Assembly: GCF_033723955.1 (NCBI RefSeq)
Contig: NZ_CP137555.1
Location: forward strand, 3,588,001 to 3,652,000
Origin: Microbulbifer pacificus
GTDB lineage: Bacteria; Pseudomonadota; Gammaproteobacteria; Pseudomonadales; Cellvibrionaceae
DNA: 64,000 bases
Direction of reading: 5' to 3'
Position 1 is the stretch's first letter. Every line of letters begins with the position of its first letter. The notes under the pieces are model-generated. The model worked only from the letters and a program-made list of their open reading frames with translations, ran no database searches and was not told the DNA's origin. A program made the position numbers and the translations under genes. This document shows positions 19,450 to 27,936 of this stretch, piece by piece.

Positions 19450-19563
19450 GTTGCTAATAGATCATAACGATAGGAGGGCGTCAATGGGTCGCATTGTGGC
19501 CGCAAGGTGGAGGGCTCCGGCCCCGTCAGGAGTGCTGGAACGATTGGTCAGTATGGTTGGCCG

Positions 19564-21087
19564 TTAGTGGCCTGAGGGCATGTGGGAAAGATCCACGTAC
19601 CACCTCGGGTCCAGGCGGATTCCGTGGTAGATTATTTCGAAGTGCAGGTGTGGATCCGGGTTGATGGCAGAGCGGGATTTACCCAGCATGCCAATCGACG
19701 CACCCTGTCTAACAGACTGCCCAGCTTCGAGATCGGAGTCGGCAATTGGTGTATATGCACTTTTAAGTCCGTTGGCGTGGCGCAGTACGATATAACCACC
19801 GGATACTGTATTGATTCCATCAACACCGGCGATATTTACCGCATCGACGACACCATCCGCAACGGCGAATACCGGACTGCCGACAGGGGCCAGGATGTCC
19901 ACTGCCGCATGCATTTCCTCACTGCTGGCAATGCCCAGATCTACGGGGCGTACACCGTAAACGTCGCCGATTGCGCCCGTTTTCAATGGCGATGAAAATA
20001 GCTCCTGTTGCCATGGGGCATGGTCGTAGCTGAGTGCCAACATATGGCGTCGCTCTGCCTCAAGACTTTCCCGAGTAGGCGCCATTGGTAGAACCACAGC
20101 AATTGCCAGGACGATAAATAGCAACTCAAGAGGCTGCCAAAATTTCGGCTTGGCGGGTGCCTCGATCAGGTGGCGGAAGCGAATGCTGTAGTACGTACGG
20201 GCACTGATAAATTCCGCCAGAGGCTGGGACAGCTGTGCTTGCTGCAATTTGAGTACCGCCAGCATCGCGCGGCCGTAGTTTTTGGGGTCGACATGGGTGC
20301 TGGTGAGCACCGAGCGATCGACCACCAGCTCGCGGAGGCGATTTATCTGTGTATTGCAGAGCCACACCGCCGGGACAAAAAAGAAAATTCTCTGTAGTAA
20401 CTGCTGAACGTGAATCCAAATATCGTCAAAGCGACGGACATGACAGAGTTCATGCCCGATGATGGCATCCAGCTGTTCAAACGGAAGGGTTTCCTGTAAC
20501 GAGCGAGGGATTACCACAACCGGGTGCAATGTCCCGATTGTGAAAGGCGATACCGGCATATCAATGGTGCGCAATTGCACCTGACGGCGGATGCCATAGT
20601 GCAACCGCCAACGTTCTACGCAGTCGAGCAGTGCGCGATACGATTGATACTTCGTTGCATCCATTTGCCGCCGCAGCAAATAACGCTGTAAGCAGAACTG
20701 CAGAAGCAAACCGGCGGCAATGGTCAGCCATAACAGCACAATGAGCGTGTTCCAGGTAAGCGTCACGGGAAACAGTGAAATGGCGGGGTCACTGCCGGCC
20801 CTGATCGAGTACTCGTGCAGTTCGCTGAAGTCTTCAAGACTTTTGCTGGCGGGTAACCAGAGGTCATGAAAGAACTCCCGTATACTGATCGGACTGGAAA
20901 AACCGGGAGGCAGAACCAACCTGAACAATACCAGCGTCCACATGCACAGCAACAGCAGCGGCGATCTGTGGCGAAGCGCATAAGTGATGACGAGTGTGGG
21001 AATAAACAGCAGTGTGAAGTAATAAGCCTGCTGTTGCAGCAGAGAGATAATCACCGAACACAGGCTGTTGAGATAGGAGGCGATCAT
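19564..21087 (-). CDS. BlaR1-like M56 metallopeptidase fused to an M23 peptidase domain
   Basis: Membrane protein of 507 aa. The N-terminal half has about four hydrophobic segments (22-38, 43-60, 108-132, 321-336) around a cytosolic M56 protease domain with zinc motif HELCH (212-216) and downstream 'RLRELVVDRSVL' (about 251-261), as in BlaR1/MecR1. In place of the penicillin-binding sensor the periplasmic C-terminus carries an M23/LytM domain with 'HAAVDILAPVGSPVFAVADG' (His393, Asp397) and 'HLHFEI' (His480, His482). M23 enzymes cut peptidoglycan cross-links, so this part may bind or cut cell wall. The M56 part would cleave the partner repressor encoded 24 bases upstream. The sensed signal is unknown. 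Confidence 0.85.
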   Translation of the reverse strand: MIASYLNSLCSVIISLLQQQAYYFTLLFIPTLVITYALRHRSPLLLLCMWTLVLFRLVLPPGFSSPISIREFFHDLWLPASKSLEDFSELHEYSIRAGSDPAISLFPVTLTWNTLIVLLWLTIAAGLLLQFCLQRYLLRRQMDATKYQSYRALLDCVERWRLHYGIRRQVQLRTIDMPVSPFTIGTLHPVVVIPRSLQETLPFEQLDAIIGHELCHVRRFDDIWIHVQQLLQRIFFFVPAVWLCNTQINRLRELVVDRSVLTSTHVDPKNYGRAMLAVLKLQQAQLSQPLAEFISARTYYSIRFRHLIEAPAKPKFWQPLELLFIVLAIAVVLPMAPTRESLEAERRHMLALSYDHAPWQQELFSSPLKTGAIGDVYGVRPVDLGIASSEEMHAAVDILAPVGSPVFAVADGVVDAVNIAGVDGINTVSGGYIVLRHANGLKSAYTPIADSDLEAGQSVRQGASIGMLGKSRSAINPDPHLHFEIIYHGIRLDPRWYVDLSHMPSGH

Positions 21088-21111
21088 CGCAAAATGGCGG
21101 GCTTTTCTGGG

Positions 21112-21492
21112 TTACCGTGGGTTGTTATCGCCTTCCACCAGCTTGCTCAACTCCTCAAGTTCCTTTTTGGATAGTGACTGGTTTTTGGCGAACATCGCGA
21201 CCACGGAATCCGTATCCTGTTCAAGTACGCGGTTGGCAAAAAAACTCACCAGACGCGCCAGGCCAGCGGGACGGCTGATCAGTGGTCTGTAAACAAAAAC
21301 CCCGTGAATGCTCTCCCGGCTGAGTAGCTCTTTTTTGACCATACGATCCATCACCGTCTTGGTGGTCGTATAAGCCCAGCCATTGCTCAGTTGGTCGTGC
21401 AGTTCCCTAACGCTCGCGGCCTTTGCTTTCCAAAGGACATGCAGAACTTCGTATTCGGCTTTGGAGAGATCGGGTAGTTGCTGAGTTGACAT
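21112..21492 (-). CDS. BlaI/MecI/CopY-family transcriptional repressor
   Basis: Winged-helix repressor of 126 aa. 'LPDLSKAEYEVLHVLWK' and 'TTTKTVMDRMVKKELLSRE' form the DNA-binding wing-helix typical of BlaI ('TV.T.L.RL..KG'). The C-terminal half is the dimerization part. Start chosen at ATG 21492, where homology begins; an in-frame ATG at 21576 would add 28 residues and swallow the inverted repeat at 21513-21532. In the known systems the partner protease cleaves the repressor. It is followed by the M56/M23 gene with a 24-base gap. Confidence 0.88.
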   Translation of the reverse strand: MSTQQLPDLSKAEYEVLHVLWKAKAASVRELHDQLSNGWAYTTTKTVMDRMVKKELLSRESIHGVFVYRPLISRPAGLARLVSFFANRVLEQDTDSVVAMFAKNQSLSKKELEELSKLVEGDNNPR

Positions 21493-21512
21493 TGAGCGTC
21501 CGCGTGACAGTG

Positions 21513-21532
21513 TAAATTGTTGCGACAATGTA
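21513..21532 (-). promoter_or_regulatory. Candidate autoregulatory operator upstream of the BlaI-like gene
   Basis: TAAATTGT-TGCG-ACAATGTA is an inverted repeat with 7 of 8 positions matching, 21-40 bases before the blaI-like start. It shares the 8-mer TACATTGT (ACAATGTA on the plus strand) with the operator at 19431-19449, which supports one regulator binding both. Confidence 0.5.
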
Positions 21533-21634
21533 GCAGCGGTTTTATGGGAAATAAAGCCGGGAATGCTCAATTGCACAGAGGGAGGCTCATGTTAGACGCA
21601 TCACCTGCGTGATCGCACCGCCAGAGCCCCCCCC

Positions 21635-21660
21635 AAAAAAAAGCGGGCCGAAGCCCGCTT
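21635..21660 (-). terminator. Terminator after sodB with UUCG tetraloop
   Basis: On the minus strand AAGCGGGC-TTCG-GCCCGCTT is followed by a run of T. The 8-bp stem capped by a stable UUCG loop makes a strong intrinsic terminator. Confidence 0.9.
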
Positions 21661-21695
21661 TTGGTTGCGCTCGAAAGCGCGGATCTGCTGGCAGA

Positions 21696-22277
21696 TCAGG
21701 CGAAGTTCTGGTTCGCAAAGTCCCAGTTCACCAGTGCCCAGAAAGCTTCCATGTACTTCGGACGCGCATTGCGGTAGTCGATGTAGTAGGCGTGCTCCCA
21801 TACGTCGCAGGTCAGCAGCGGGGTAACACTGCTGTCGGTCAGCGGGGTTTCGGCGTTGGAGGTGTTGACGATGGCTACGGAGCCGTCGGCTTTCTTCACC
21901 AGCCAGGTCCAGCCGGAACCGAAGTTGTTCACTGCGCTGTTGGTGAACTCTTCCTTGAACTTGTCGAAAGAACCGAACGCAGCATTGATCGCGTCGGCAA
22001 CCGCACCGGTGGCTGCGCCGCCGCCATTCGGGCTCAGGCAGTTCCAGTAGAAGGTGTGGTTCCAGATCTGGGCAGCGTTGTTGAACACGCCACCGGAAGA
22101 AGACTTGATCACGTCTTCCAGGGATTTGTCGGCGTCCGGGGTGCCATCCAGCAGGCCGTTCAGCTTGTCGACGTAGGTTTTGTGGTGCTTGCCGTAGTGG
22201 TACTCCAGGGTCTCCTGGGAGATGTGCGGCTGCAGCGCGTCCATAGCATAGGGGAGTTCGGGGAGAACGTGTGCCAT
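21696..22277 (-). CDS. sodB: Iron superoxide dismutase SodB
   Basis: Cytosolic Fe-SOD of 193 aa, normal length. Metal ligands His27, His74, Asp158 and His162 are present. 'FNNAAQIWNHTFYW' with Gln70, together with 'GGGAATGAVADAINAAFGSFD', marks the iron-type enzyme. A strong AAGGAAGGA ribosome-binding site precedes ATG 22277. Divergent from the coiled-coil membrane gene; monocistronic with its own terminator. Confidence 0.97.
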   Translation of the reverse strand: MAHVLPELPYAMDALQPHISQETLEYHYGKHHKTYVDKLNGLLDGTPDADKSLEDVIKSSSGGVFNNAAQIWNHTFYWNCLSPNGGGAATGAVADAINAAFGSFDKFKEEFTNSAVNNFGSGWTWLVKKADGSVAIVNTSNAETPLTDSSVTPLLTCDVWEHAYYIDYRNARPKYMEAFWALVNWDFANQNFA

Positions 22278-22618
22278 GAGGTATTCCTTCCTTTGTCTGG
22301 GACCTGTACCGACCCAAGAACGGTAACAGGTCTGTTATTGGTGAAGCGCATTCTACACGCGCTTGGTTGCATAATTAAGCCGTTGGACAGGCCAAAAGCC
22401 GTTGCGGGATAAGTTGCACGTGAAGTTGTAGACCATCTGGGCAGTTTTGGGCGCTGACGCACTGGTCACGTGTCGTATGGTTTGTCAGTAGTGACCTATT
22501 CTGATAACTGTCCCGGTTACTTTTTCGTCAGTTTTTGGTATAACTGCCGCAGTTTTCAACCTCCTTTTTTACCAAAGTTCCCTGGCCCCAAGGCCGTCAG
22601 TCAACGCAGGACAACAGC
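22278..22618. other. Divergent intergenic region sodB / coiled-coil gene
   Basis: 341 bases holding the promoters for sodB (leftward) and the coiled-coil protein (rightward). AT-rich segments occur near 22480-22560, but I could not assign -35/-10 boxes or a Fur site with confidence. Confidence 0.35.
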
Positions 22619-23377
22619 ATGCAACGCAGAGAGCCCACATTCGATGGCAGCAGCTCATCTTCTATGGACCCTCAGATCCCCAATGGCCCCATCGGTGGCC
22701 GGCGCTATGCCGCGCCTGAGCCTTCGGCACCGGAGCCTGTGCGCGAATCTACTTCTTCCGGTGGCGGCTCGTCCTTCCTCGCGGTACTGGCCCTGTTGCT
22801 GGCACTGGCGGGGCTGGGGGCGGCAGGCTTCCTTTACAACCAGTGGCAGGTGACCCGAGTGCAGCTGAACGACGCGGAAGCGCGTATTGTGCAGCTGGAG
22901 AAGCGCTTCGAGATGTCTGGCGAAGAATCCGCGGCATCCGTGGAAGTGCTGAACGCCAAGGTTAAGGAGAATGCCTCCGAGATCCGCAAGCTGTGGGGCG
23001 TATCCTACGACACCAACCGCAAGGACATCGCTGCCAACAAGGAAGCGAATGCCGCCCAGCAGAAGTCCATCGCGGCCCTGACCAGCAAGGTCAGCAGTGT
23101 TGAGTCCGGCCTGAAGAAGGTCGCGGCGCTGGAAAGCGAAATGGCGAAGCTGAAAGAGTCCACCGCCAGCGCGTCTAGCGAGACCAAGGACAAGGTGGCG
23201 AGCCTTGAGCGTCAGCTGTCATCCGTACGTGCAGACCTGACCGCGCGCGTCGGTGCCAACGAAGAAGCGGTGCAGTCCATCGACAGCTACCGTCGCAGTG
23301 TGAACAAGGATCTGGTACAGCTGCGCGACGCGATTCGCAGCCTGCAGTCCAGCTCCAGCACCGCGTCTGCTCCCTGA
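22619..23377 (+). CDS. Single-span membrane protein with long coiled coil
   Basis: Unrecognised protein of 252 aa. A proline/serine-rich N-terminal tail of about 50 residues, probably cytosolic, precedes one membrane helix ('SSFLAVLALLLALAGLGAAGFLYNQW', about 51-75). The remaining 175 residues are charged heptad-type sequence with repeated Ala/Lys/Glu, predicted to be one long periplasmic coiled coil. It lies alone between sodB and fumA. Similar single-TM coiled-coil proteins occur in Pseudomonas without a known role. Envelope scaffold is a guess only. Confidence 0.7.
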   Translation: MQRREPTFDGSSSSSMDPQIPNGPIGGRRYAAPEPSAPEPVRESTSSGGGSSFLAVLALLLALAGLGAAGFLYNQWQVTRVQLNDAEARIVQLEKRFEMSGEESAASVEVLNAKVKENASEIRKLWGVSYDTNRKDIAANKEANAAQQKSIAALTSKVSSVESGLKKVAALESEMAKLKESTASASSETKDKVASLERQLSSVRADLTARVGANEEAVQSIDSYRRSVNKDLVQLRDAIRSLQSSSSTASAP

Positions 23378-23562
23378 TTTCGGACGGTAATTTCCGCTGA
23401 ATCCGGTTAGCGGCGAAGTAATTCGCCGCTAACCATTCTCATTTTCATTTGTGCACCAAATTTTTTTCCTTTCCCGATACCCCGCCTTCGCGGAATCCAA
23501 CACCCGCAAACAATTCGTGTAAAATCGCCGCCTTCGAGACGAGACCACACACGGAGCCGGTA

Positions 23563-25071
23563 ATGACCATCATCCGCCAGGACGACCTGATCGACAGCGT
23601 GGCCGACGCGCTGCAGTTCATCTCTTACTACCATCCCCAGGACTTCATCAAGGCGCTGAACACCGCCTATGAGAAAGAGGCCAACCCGGCGGCGAAAGAC
23701 GCCATGGCCCAGATCCTGATCAACTCCCGCATGTGCGCCCAGGGCCACCGACCCATCTGTCAGGACACCGGCATTGTGACCGTGAAACTGAAAGTGGGTA
23801 TGAATGTGCAGTGGGACGCCGAGATGGGCGTCTCCGACATGGTCAACGAAGGTGTGCGCCGCGCCTACAACAACCCGGACAACGTGCTGCGTGCCTCCAT
23901 CCTTGCGGACCCGGACGGTGCCCGCAAGAACACCGGTGACAACACCCCGGCGGTCATCCACTACGAAATCGTGCCCGGCGACACTGTAGAGGTGTACGTG
24001 GCGGCCAAGGGCGGCGGCAGTGAAGCCAAGAGCAAGTTCGCCATGCTGAACCCGTCCGACTCTGTGGTCGACTGGGTACTGGAAATGGTGCCGAAGATGG
24101 GTGCCGGCTGGTGTCCGCCCGGCATGCTGGGTATCGGCGTCGGCGGTACCGCCGAGAAAGCCATGCTGCTGGCAAAAGAATCTCTGCTTGACCCGATCGA
24201 CATCCAGGAGTTGCAGGAGCGCGGTGCGTCCAATCGCGCCGAGGAACTGCGTCTGGAACTGTATGACAGGGTCAACAAGCTGGGCATCGGCGCCCAGGGC
24301 CTGGGCGGCCTCACCACTGTGCTGGATGTGAAGGTCAAGGACTACCCGACCCACGCCGCCAACAAGGCCGTAGCCATCATCCCCAACTGCGCTGCGACCC
24401 GTCACACCCACTTCACCCTCGACGGTACCGGCCCCGCGCGCCAGACCCCGCCGAAGCTGGAAGATTGGCCGGAGATCACCCGCGAAGCCGGTGCCAACAC
24501 CCGTCGTGTGAACCTGGATGAAGTGACCCGTGAAGACGTGCTGAGCTGGCAGCCGGGTGAAACCCTGTTGCTGAATGGCAAGATGCTGACCGGCCGCGAT
24601 GCGGCGCACAAGAAAATGGTCGACATCCTCGCCACTGGCGAGAAGCTGCCGGTAGACCTGACCGGTCGCTTTATCTACTACGTGGGCCCGGTTGATCCGG
24701 TGCGCGATGAAGTGGTTGGACCTGCTGGCCCCACCACCGCGACCCGTATGGACAAGTTCACCCGCACCATGCTGGAACAGACCGGCCTTCTGGGCATGAT
24801 CGGCAAGGCCGAGCGCGGCCCCACCGCGATCGACGCGATCCGCGACAACAAAGCGGTTTACCTGATGGCCGTGGGCGGTGCCGCCTACCTGGTGGCGCAG
24901 GCGATCAAGGACGCCAAGGTCATCGCCTTCCCGGAGCTGGGTATGGAAGCCATCTACGAATTCGAGGTGGAAGACATGCCGGTAACCGTGGCGGTGGATA
25001 GCAACGGCGAATCCGTGCACAACACCGGTCCACTGATCTGGAAGCACAAGATCGAAGAGGGCGCGGTGTAA
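23563..25071 (+). CDS. fumA: Class I fumarate hydratase ([4Fe-4S])
   Basis: Iron-sulphur fumarase (502 aa) interconverting fumarate and malate in the TCA cycle. Cluster cysteines are seen in 'RPICQDTG', 'AGWCPPGMLG' and 'IPNCAATRHTHF'; the C-terminal beta domain includes 'GPTTATRMDKFT' and 'YEFEVEDMPVTVAVD'. The start is ATG 23563, where family homology begins ('MTIIRQDDLIDSVADALQFISYYHP'); an upstream ATG would add 38 unrelated residues. Oxygen-sensitive, so the nearby sodB is a fitting neighbour. The same strand's terminator follows. Confidence 0.95.
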   Translation: MTIIRQDDLIDSVADALQFISYYHPQDFIKALNTAYEKEANPAAKDAMAQILINSRMCAQGHRPICQDTGIVTVKLKVGMNVQWDAEMGVSDMVNEGVRRAYNNPDNVLRASILADPDGARKNTGDNTPAVIHYEIVPGDTVEVYVAAKGGGSEAKSKFAMLNPSDSVVDWVLEMVPKMGAGWCPPGMLGIGVGGTAEKAMLLAKESLLDPIDIQELQERGASNRAEELRLELYDRVNKLGIGAQGLGGLTTVLDVKVKDYPTHAANKAVAIIPNCAATRHTHFTLDGTGPARQTPPKLEDWPEITREAGANTRRVNLDEVTREDVLSWQPGETLLLNGKMLTGRDAAHKKMVDILATGEKLPVDLTGRFIYYVGPVDPVRDEVVGPAGPTTATRMDKFTRTMLEQTGLLGMIGKAERGPTAIDAIRDNKAVYLMAVGGAAYLVAQAIKDAKVIAFPELGMEAIYEFEVEDMPVTVAVDSNGESVHNTGPLIWKHKIEEGAV

Positions 25072-25094
25072 ACCTGTCTGCTCGGTTTAAAGCG

Positions 25095-25127
25095 AAAAAA
25101 ACGGCTGCCATTGGCAGCCGTTTTTTA
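25095..25127. terminator. Bidirectional terminator between fumarase and DUF885 gene
   Basis: ACGGCTGCC (25101-25109) and GGCAGCCGT (25113-25121) with a run of A before and T after. It serves both the plus-strand fumarase and the convergent minus-strand DUF885 gene. Confidence 0.9.
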
Positions 25128-25139
25128 TTTACGACCTGT

Positions 25140-26993
25140 TCAGTTCTTCTTTTTGATGTCCGCCAGCATCAACTCACGGATTACCGGCACCGGTGCATTA
25201 CCGTAGCTGAGGAATTGCTCGTGAAACTGCTTCAGGTTGAATTGGTCACCGAGTAGCTGCTTGATTTCCTCGCGCAGGGCCATGATGTCCATATAGCCCG
25301 CGAAATAGCTGGTGAGTTGAACCTGACTCAGTGTGGCGCGGCGCCACTTGCCCATGGCCTCCGCCTGCTGCTGGAAGCCCTGCTTCATCAGCAGCTCCAG
25401 AGCGGCGCTTTCCTCCATGCCTTTTACCTGAACCGAGTAATCCAGGATGGTATTGACCACGGTGCGCAGGTTCCACTTGTAGTACATCATCCAAAGTTCC
25501 GGTGAAAAATCACCGTAGCCTGCCTCCAGCATCATACGTTCCGCATAGACTGCCCAGCCTTCGATCATGGCGCCGTTGCCGAGAATATTCTTGATCAGGC
25601 TAGGGGACTGGTTCGCGTACACCAGCTGGGTGTAGTGCCCGGGAATGGCCTCGTGAATGTTGAGGATCTGCATGAGGTAGGTGTTGTACTCACGCAGAAA
25701 ACTCTCCGCGCGATTGTCCGGCATCTCTGCTACCGGCATCACGTTGTAGTAGGTGTTGGCGCCCTTGTCGTAGGGGCCGGGGGCATTGATGGAGGCCACC
25801 GCAAAGCCCTGCATGTAAGGTGGGGTGGTGCGGACCACCAGCGGCTTTTCCTCGTCCAGCGACAACAGGTCTTTTTCCTTGACGAAGGCCACCAGCTGCG
25901 GAATCTGCTTTTCCACCTCGGCCTTGAAGCTCTCCTTGGTAGCGTGGTGTTCGGAAAGTTTCTCCAGCACCTTGGATATCTTGACCAGGACATCCTTTGG
26001 ACGAGGTTCATCGGCGAAGTATTTTGGCCACAGCCTGTTCGCGAGTTCATCCATTTTCAGATGCAGGCGATCTTTTTCCCGCAGCGCCCGCCGGTATAGT
26101 TCCTCGCCGCTCATGCCAATCTGTATGTCGTAGTGGAACTTCTCTTCATAGCGTTTCTCGCCGATACGGAAATCGCTGAAACTGTCCGCATTGTCCATCT
26201 GCGCTTGCAGGGTCTGCAGCAGCACAATGTACTCTTCAATGGCCTTGCGACTGGCGTCCAGTCGAATATTAAACAATTCTTTTTCCTGGTCGGATAAGCC
26301 GCTGGCCGCCAGTTTTTGTTCCAGATCCTCACCGAATACCGACTTCGCACCTTCATTTTGCTGGATCGCAAGCACCAGCTGTGGTGCGGCGGGATTGCGC
26401 AGGGATTTTTCTGCAGCCACGTAGTAGGCCGGCACATTTTGCATACGGTTGCTGAAGGTGCGCAGGCGGTCATCCAGCGGTGCATAGTCCGTATTGAGGA
26501 TCAGGGCAAAACCGTGGGAAACGTTGTATTGGCTCGGGTCCCATTCAAACGACTTGAATTGGGTGAGATTCCAGATCGTTTCGTCGAGGAAATTATTGAT
26601 CAGAGCCAGGTCGGTGCGCTCATTGACGTCCAGCTCGTCCTGCTTGATACGGGAAAAATGGTTGCGATATTCGCGGGCAAATCCAAGCACCTGCTGGCGG
26701 TAGTGCTTGTCGGGAACCTCAAGCATTTCCGCGACCTTGTAATAACCGTTGCTGATGGCCCAGGACGGAAACAGGTGCCACATGCGCTCGATCATCTGGT
26801 TGCTGAGGGCCTGCAACGATTGATCGGCGTTGCTGTGGGGATGAACGTCCGCGGTGGTTTGCGAGGCTTCAGATGACAGCGTGCTGATATCGCTGCCGCC
26901 GTTTTCATCAATTGCGTCGTTCGTTTGCCCGCTTTTTTCGCCACAAGCGCAGAGCAGCGTGGCCAGGGTAAAGACAGTCATCAATTGTTTCAT
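25140..26993 (-). CDS. Second DUF885 family lipoprotein, putative metallopeptidase
   Basis: Lipoprotein of 617 aa. The start is ATG 26993, which gives a short signal and a lipobox-like 'LLCACG'. The upstream in-frame codon is a TTG. The zinc motif is 'IHEAIPGHYTQL' (His447, Glu448, His453), and 'MIEGWAVYAERMMLEAGYG' supplies the third ligand. The two DUF885 proteins of this window are only distantly alike, so they are old paralogues and not a recent duplication. Convergent with fumarase, sharing its terminator. Confidence 0.83.
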   Translation of the reverse strand: MKQLMTVFTLATLLCACGEKSGQTNDAIDENGGSDISTLSSEASQTTADVHPHSNADQSLQALSNQMIERMWHLFPSWAISNGYYKVAEMLEVPDKHYRQQVLGFAREYRNHFSRIKQDELDVNERTDLALINNFLDETIWNLTQFKSFEWDPSQYNVSHGFALILNTDYAPLDDRLRTFSNRMQNVPAYYVAAEKSLRNPAAPQLVLAIQQNEGAKSVFGEDLEQKLAASGLSDQEKELFNIRLDASRKAIEEYIVLLQTLQAQMDNADSFSDFRIGEKRYEEKFHYDIQIGMSGEELYRRALREKDRLHLKMDELANRLWPKYFADEPRPKDVLVKISKVLEKLSEHHATKESFKAEVEKQIPQLVAFVKEKDLLSLDEEKPLVVRTTPPYMQGFAVASINAPGPYDKGANTYYNVMPVAEMPDNRAESFLREYNTYLMQILNIHEAIPGHYTQLVYANQSPSLIKNILGNGAMIEGWAVYAERMMLEAGYGDFSPELWMMYYKWNLRTVVNTILDYSVQVKGMEESAALELLMKQGFQQQAEAMGKWRRATLSQVQLTSYFAGYMDIMALREEIKQLLGDQFNLKQFHEQFLSYGNAPVPVIRELMLADIKKKN

Positions 26994-27195
26994 GGGCAGC
27001 TCGAACTTATGGCGGAATCTGCTCAAAAACTAGCACAGACGACTTATAGTTATCGCTTACTCCGGCAATTATTTTGTGTGAACCAGGTCGCCTTGTTTCA
27101 CATTGGGGCGGCGGCTAAAGTGGCAATACTCGAAATTGTGGCCGAGTGCCGCGATTCACTTCGTTCATTTTTGTATTTTCACTGAGGAGTCAGGT

Positions 27196-27540
27196 ATGAC
27201 AGAACTCGCAGCACAGGCATGCGAAGCCTGCAGGGCGGATGCGCCGCTGGTATCCGATGAAGAACTGGCGCAGCTGATCCGGGAAATTCCCGACTGGACG
27301 CCGGTTGTGCGGGATGGCGTGATGCAGCTTGAGCGGGTATTCAAATTCCGCAATTTCAAACAGGCGTTGGCATTTACTAACCGTGTAGGTGCCATTGCCG
27401 AAGAGGTTGGCCATCATCCGGCGCTGCTGACAGAGTGGGGCAAGGTGACGGTAACCTGGTGGAGCCATGAAGCCGGCGGTCTGCACAAGAACGATTTCAT
27501 CATGGCGGCCCGCACCGACAAGCAGCTTGACGCCGAGTAA
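27196..27540 (+). CDS. phhB: Pterin-4a-carbinolamine dehydratase PhhB
   Basis: Small cytosolic enzyme of 114 aa that dehydrates 4a-hydroxytetrahydrobiopterin. The signature '[26 protein letters not shown]' (in part: HHP...W.....WWSH) is complete. The start is ATG 27196 with a GAGG just upstream; an earlier ATG at 27103 extends into non-homologous sequence. No phenylalanine hydroxylase gene is beside it, so the role may be the more general recycling of pterins, for example for molybdopterin. Confidence 0.92.
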   Translation: MTELAAQACEACRADAPLVSDEELAQLIREIPDWTPVVRDGVMQLERVFKFRNFKQALAFTNRVGAIAEEVGHHPALLTEWGKVTVTWWSHEAGGLHKNDFIMAARTDKQLDAE

Positions 27541-27672
27541 GTACAGGAACGGATACCTTGCTTGCGCCGTATTCGTGCGGTTTACGAATGCGGTGCGCAC
27601 TTCCGGAACTGGGCAGCGGTGCTCGGTTCAGCACGGAATATTCAGTAACACAGCAAGCAAGTGGTAGACAAA

Positions 27673-27903
27673 ATGCTGAAGATGAAAGCCAGCTGCGAAC
27701 GCTGCAGCATGAAATTGGGCCTTTCCGACCAAGCCTTTATCTGTTCTTACGAATGTACTTTCTGCCCCGACTGCAGTGAGACACTGCGACACGTCTGCCC
27801 CAATTGCCAGGGCAATCTGGTGATGCGCCCACTGCGTCGTACTTCCCCGACGGAAGTGCCGAGAACCAGATTCAAGGCCAAGCTGGAAACGATTCTTTCG
27901 TGA
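27673..27903 (+). CDS. DUF1272 zinc-ribbon-like small protein
   Basis: Protein of 76 aa rich in cysteine pairs: 'CERC', 'CTFCPDC' and 'CPNCQG', the DUF1272 pattern, which suggests two zinc-binding knuckles. Function unknown. Start taken as ATG 27673; a GTG at 27661 is also possible, and neither has a strong ribosome-binding site. Found as a lone small gene between phhB and tlyA. Confidence 0.8.
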   Translation: MLKMKASCERCSMKLGLSDQAFICSYECTFCPDCSETLRHVCPNCQGNLVMRPLRRTSPTEVPRTRFKAKLETILS

Positions 27904-27936
27904 GTGACACGCCTCGCTCGCTTCCCCGATCCATCC

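Noticed and set aside
23407..25047. Open frame of 546 codons antisense to fumarase
   Set aside because: Antisense shadow of a highly conserved gene; no independent evidence for translation.
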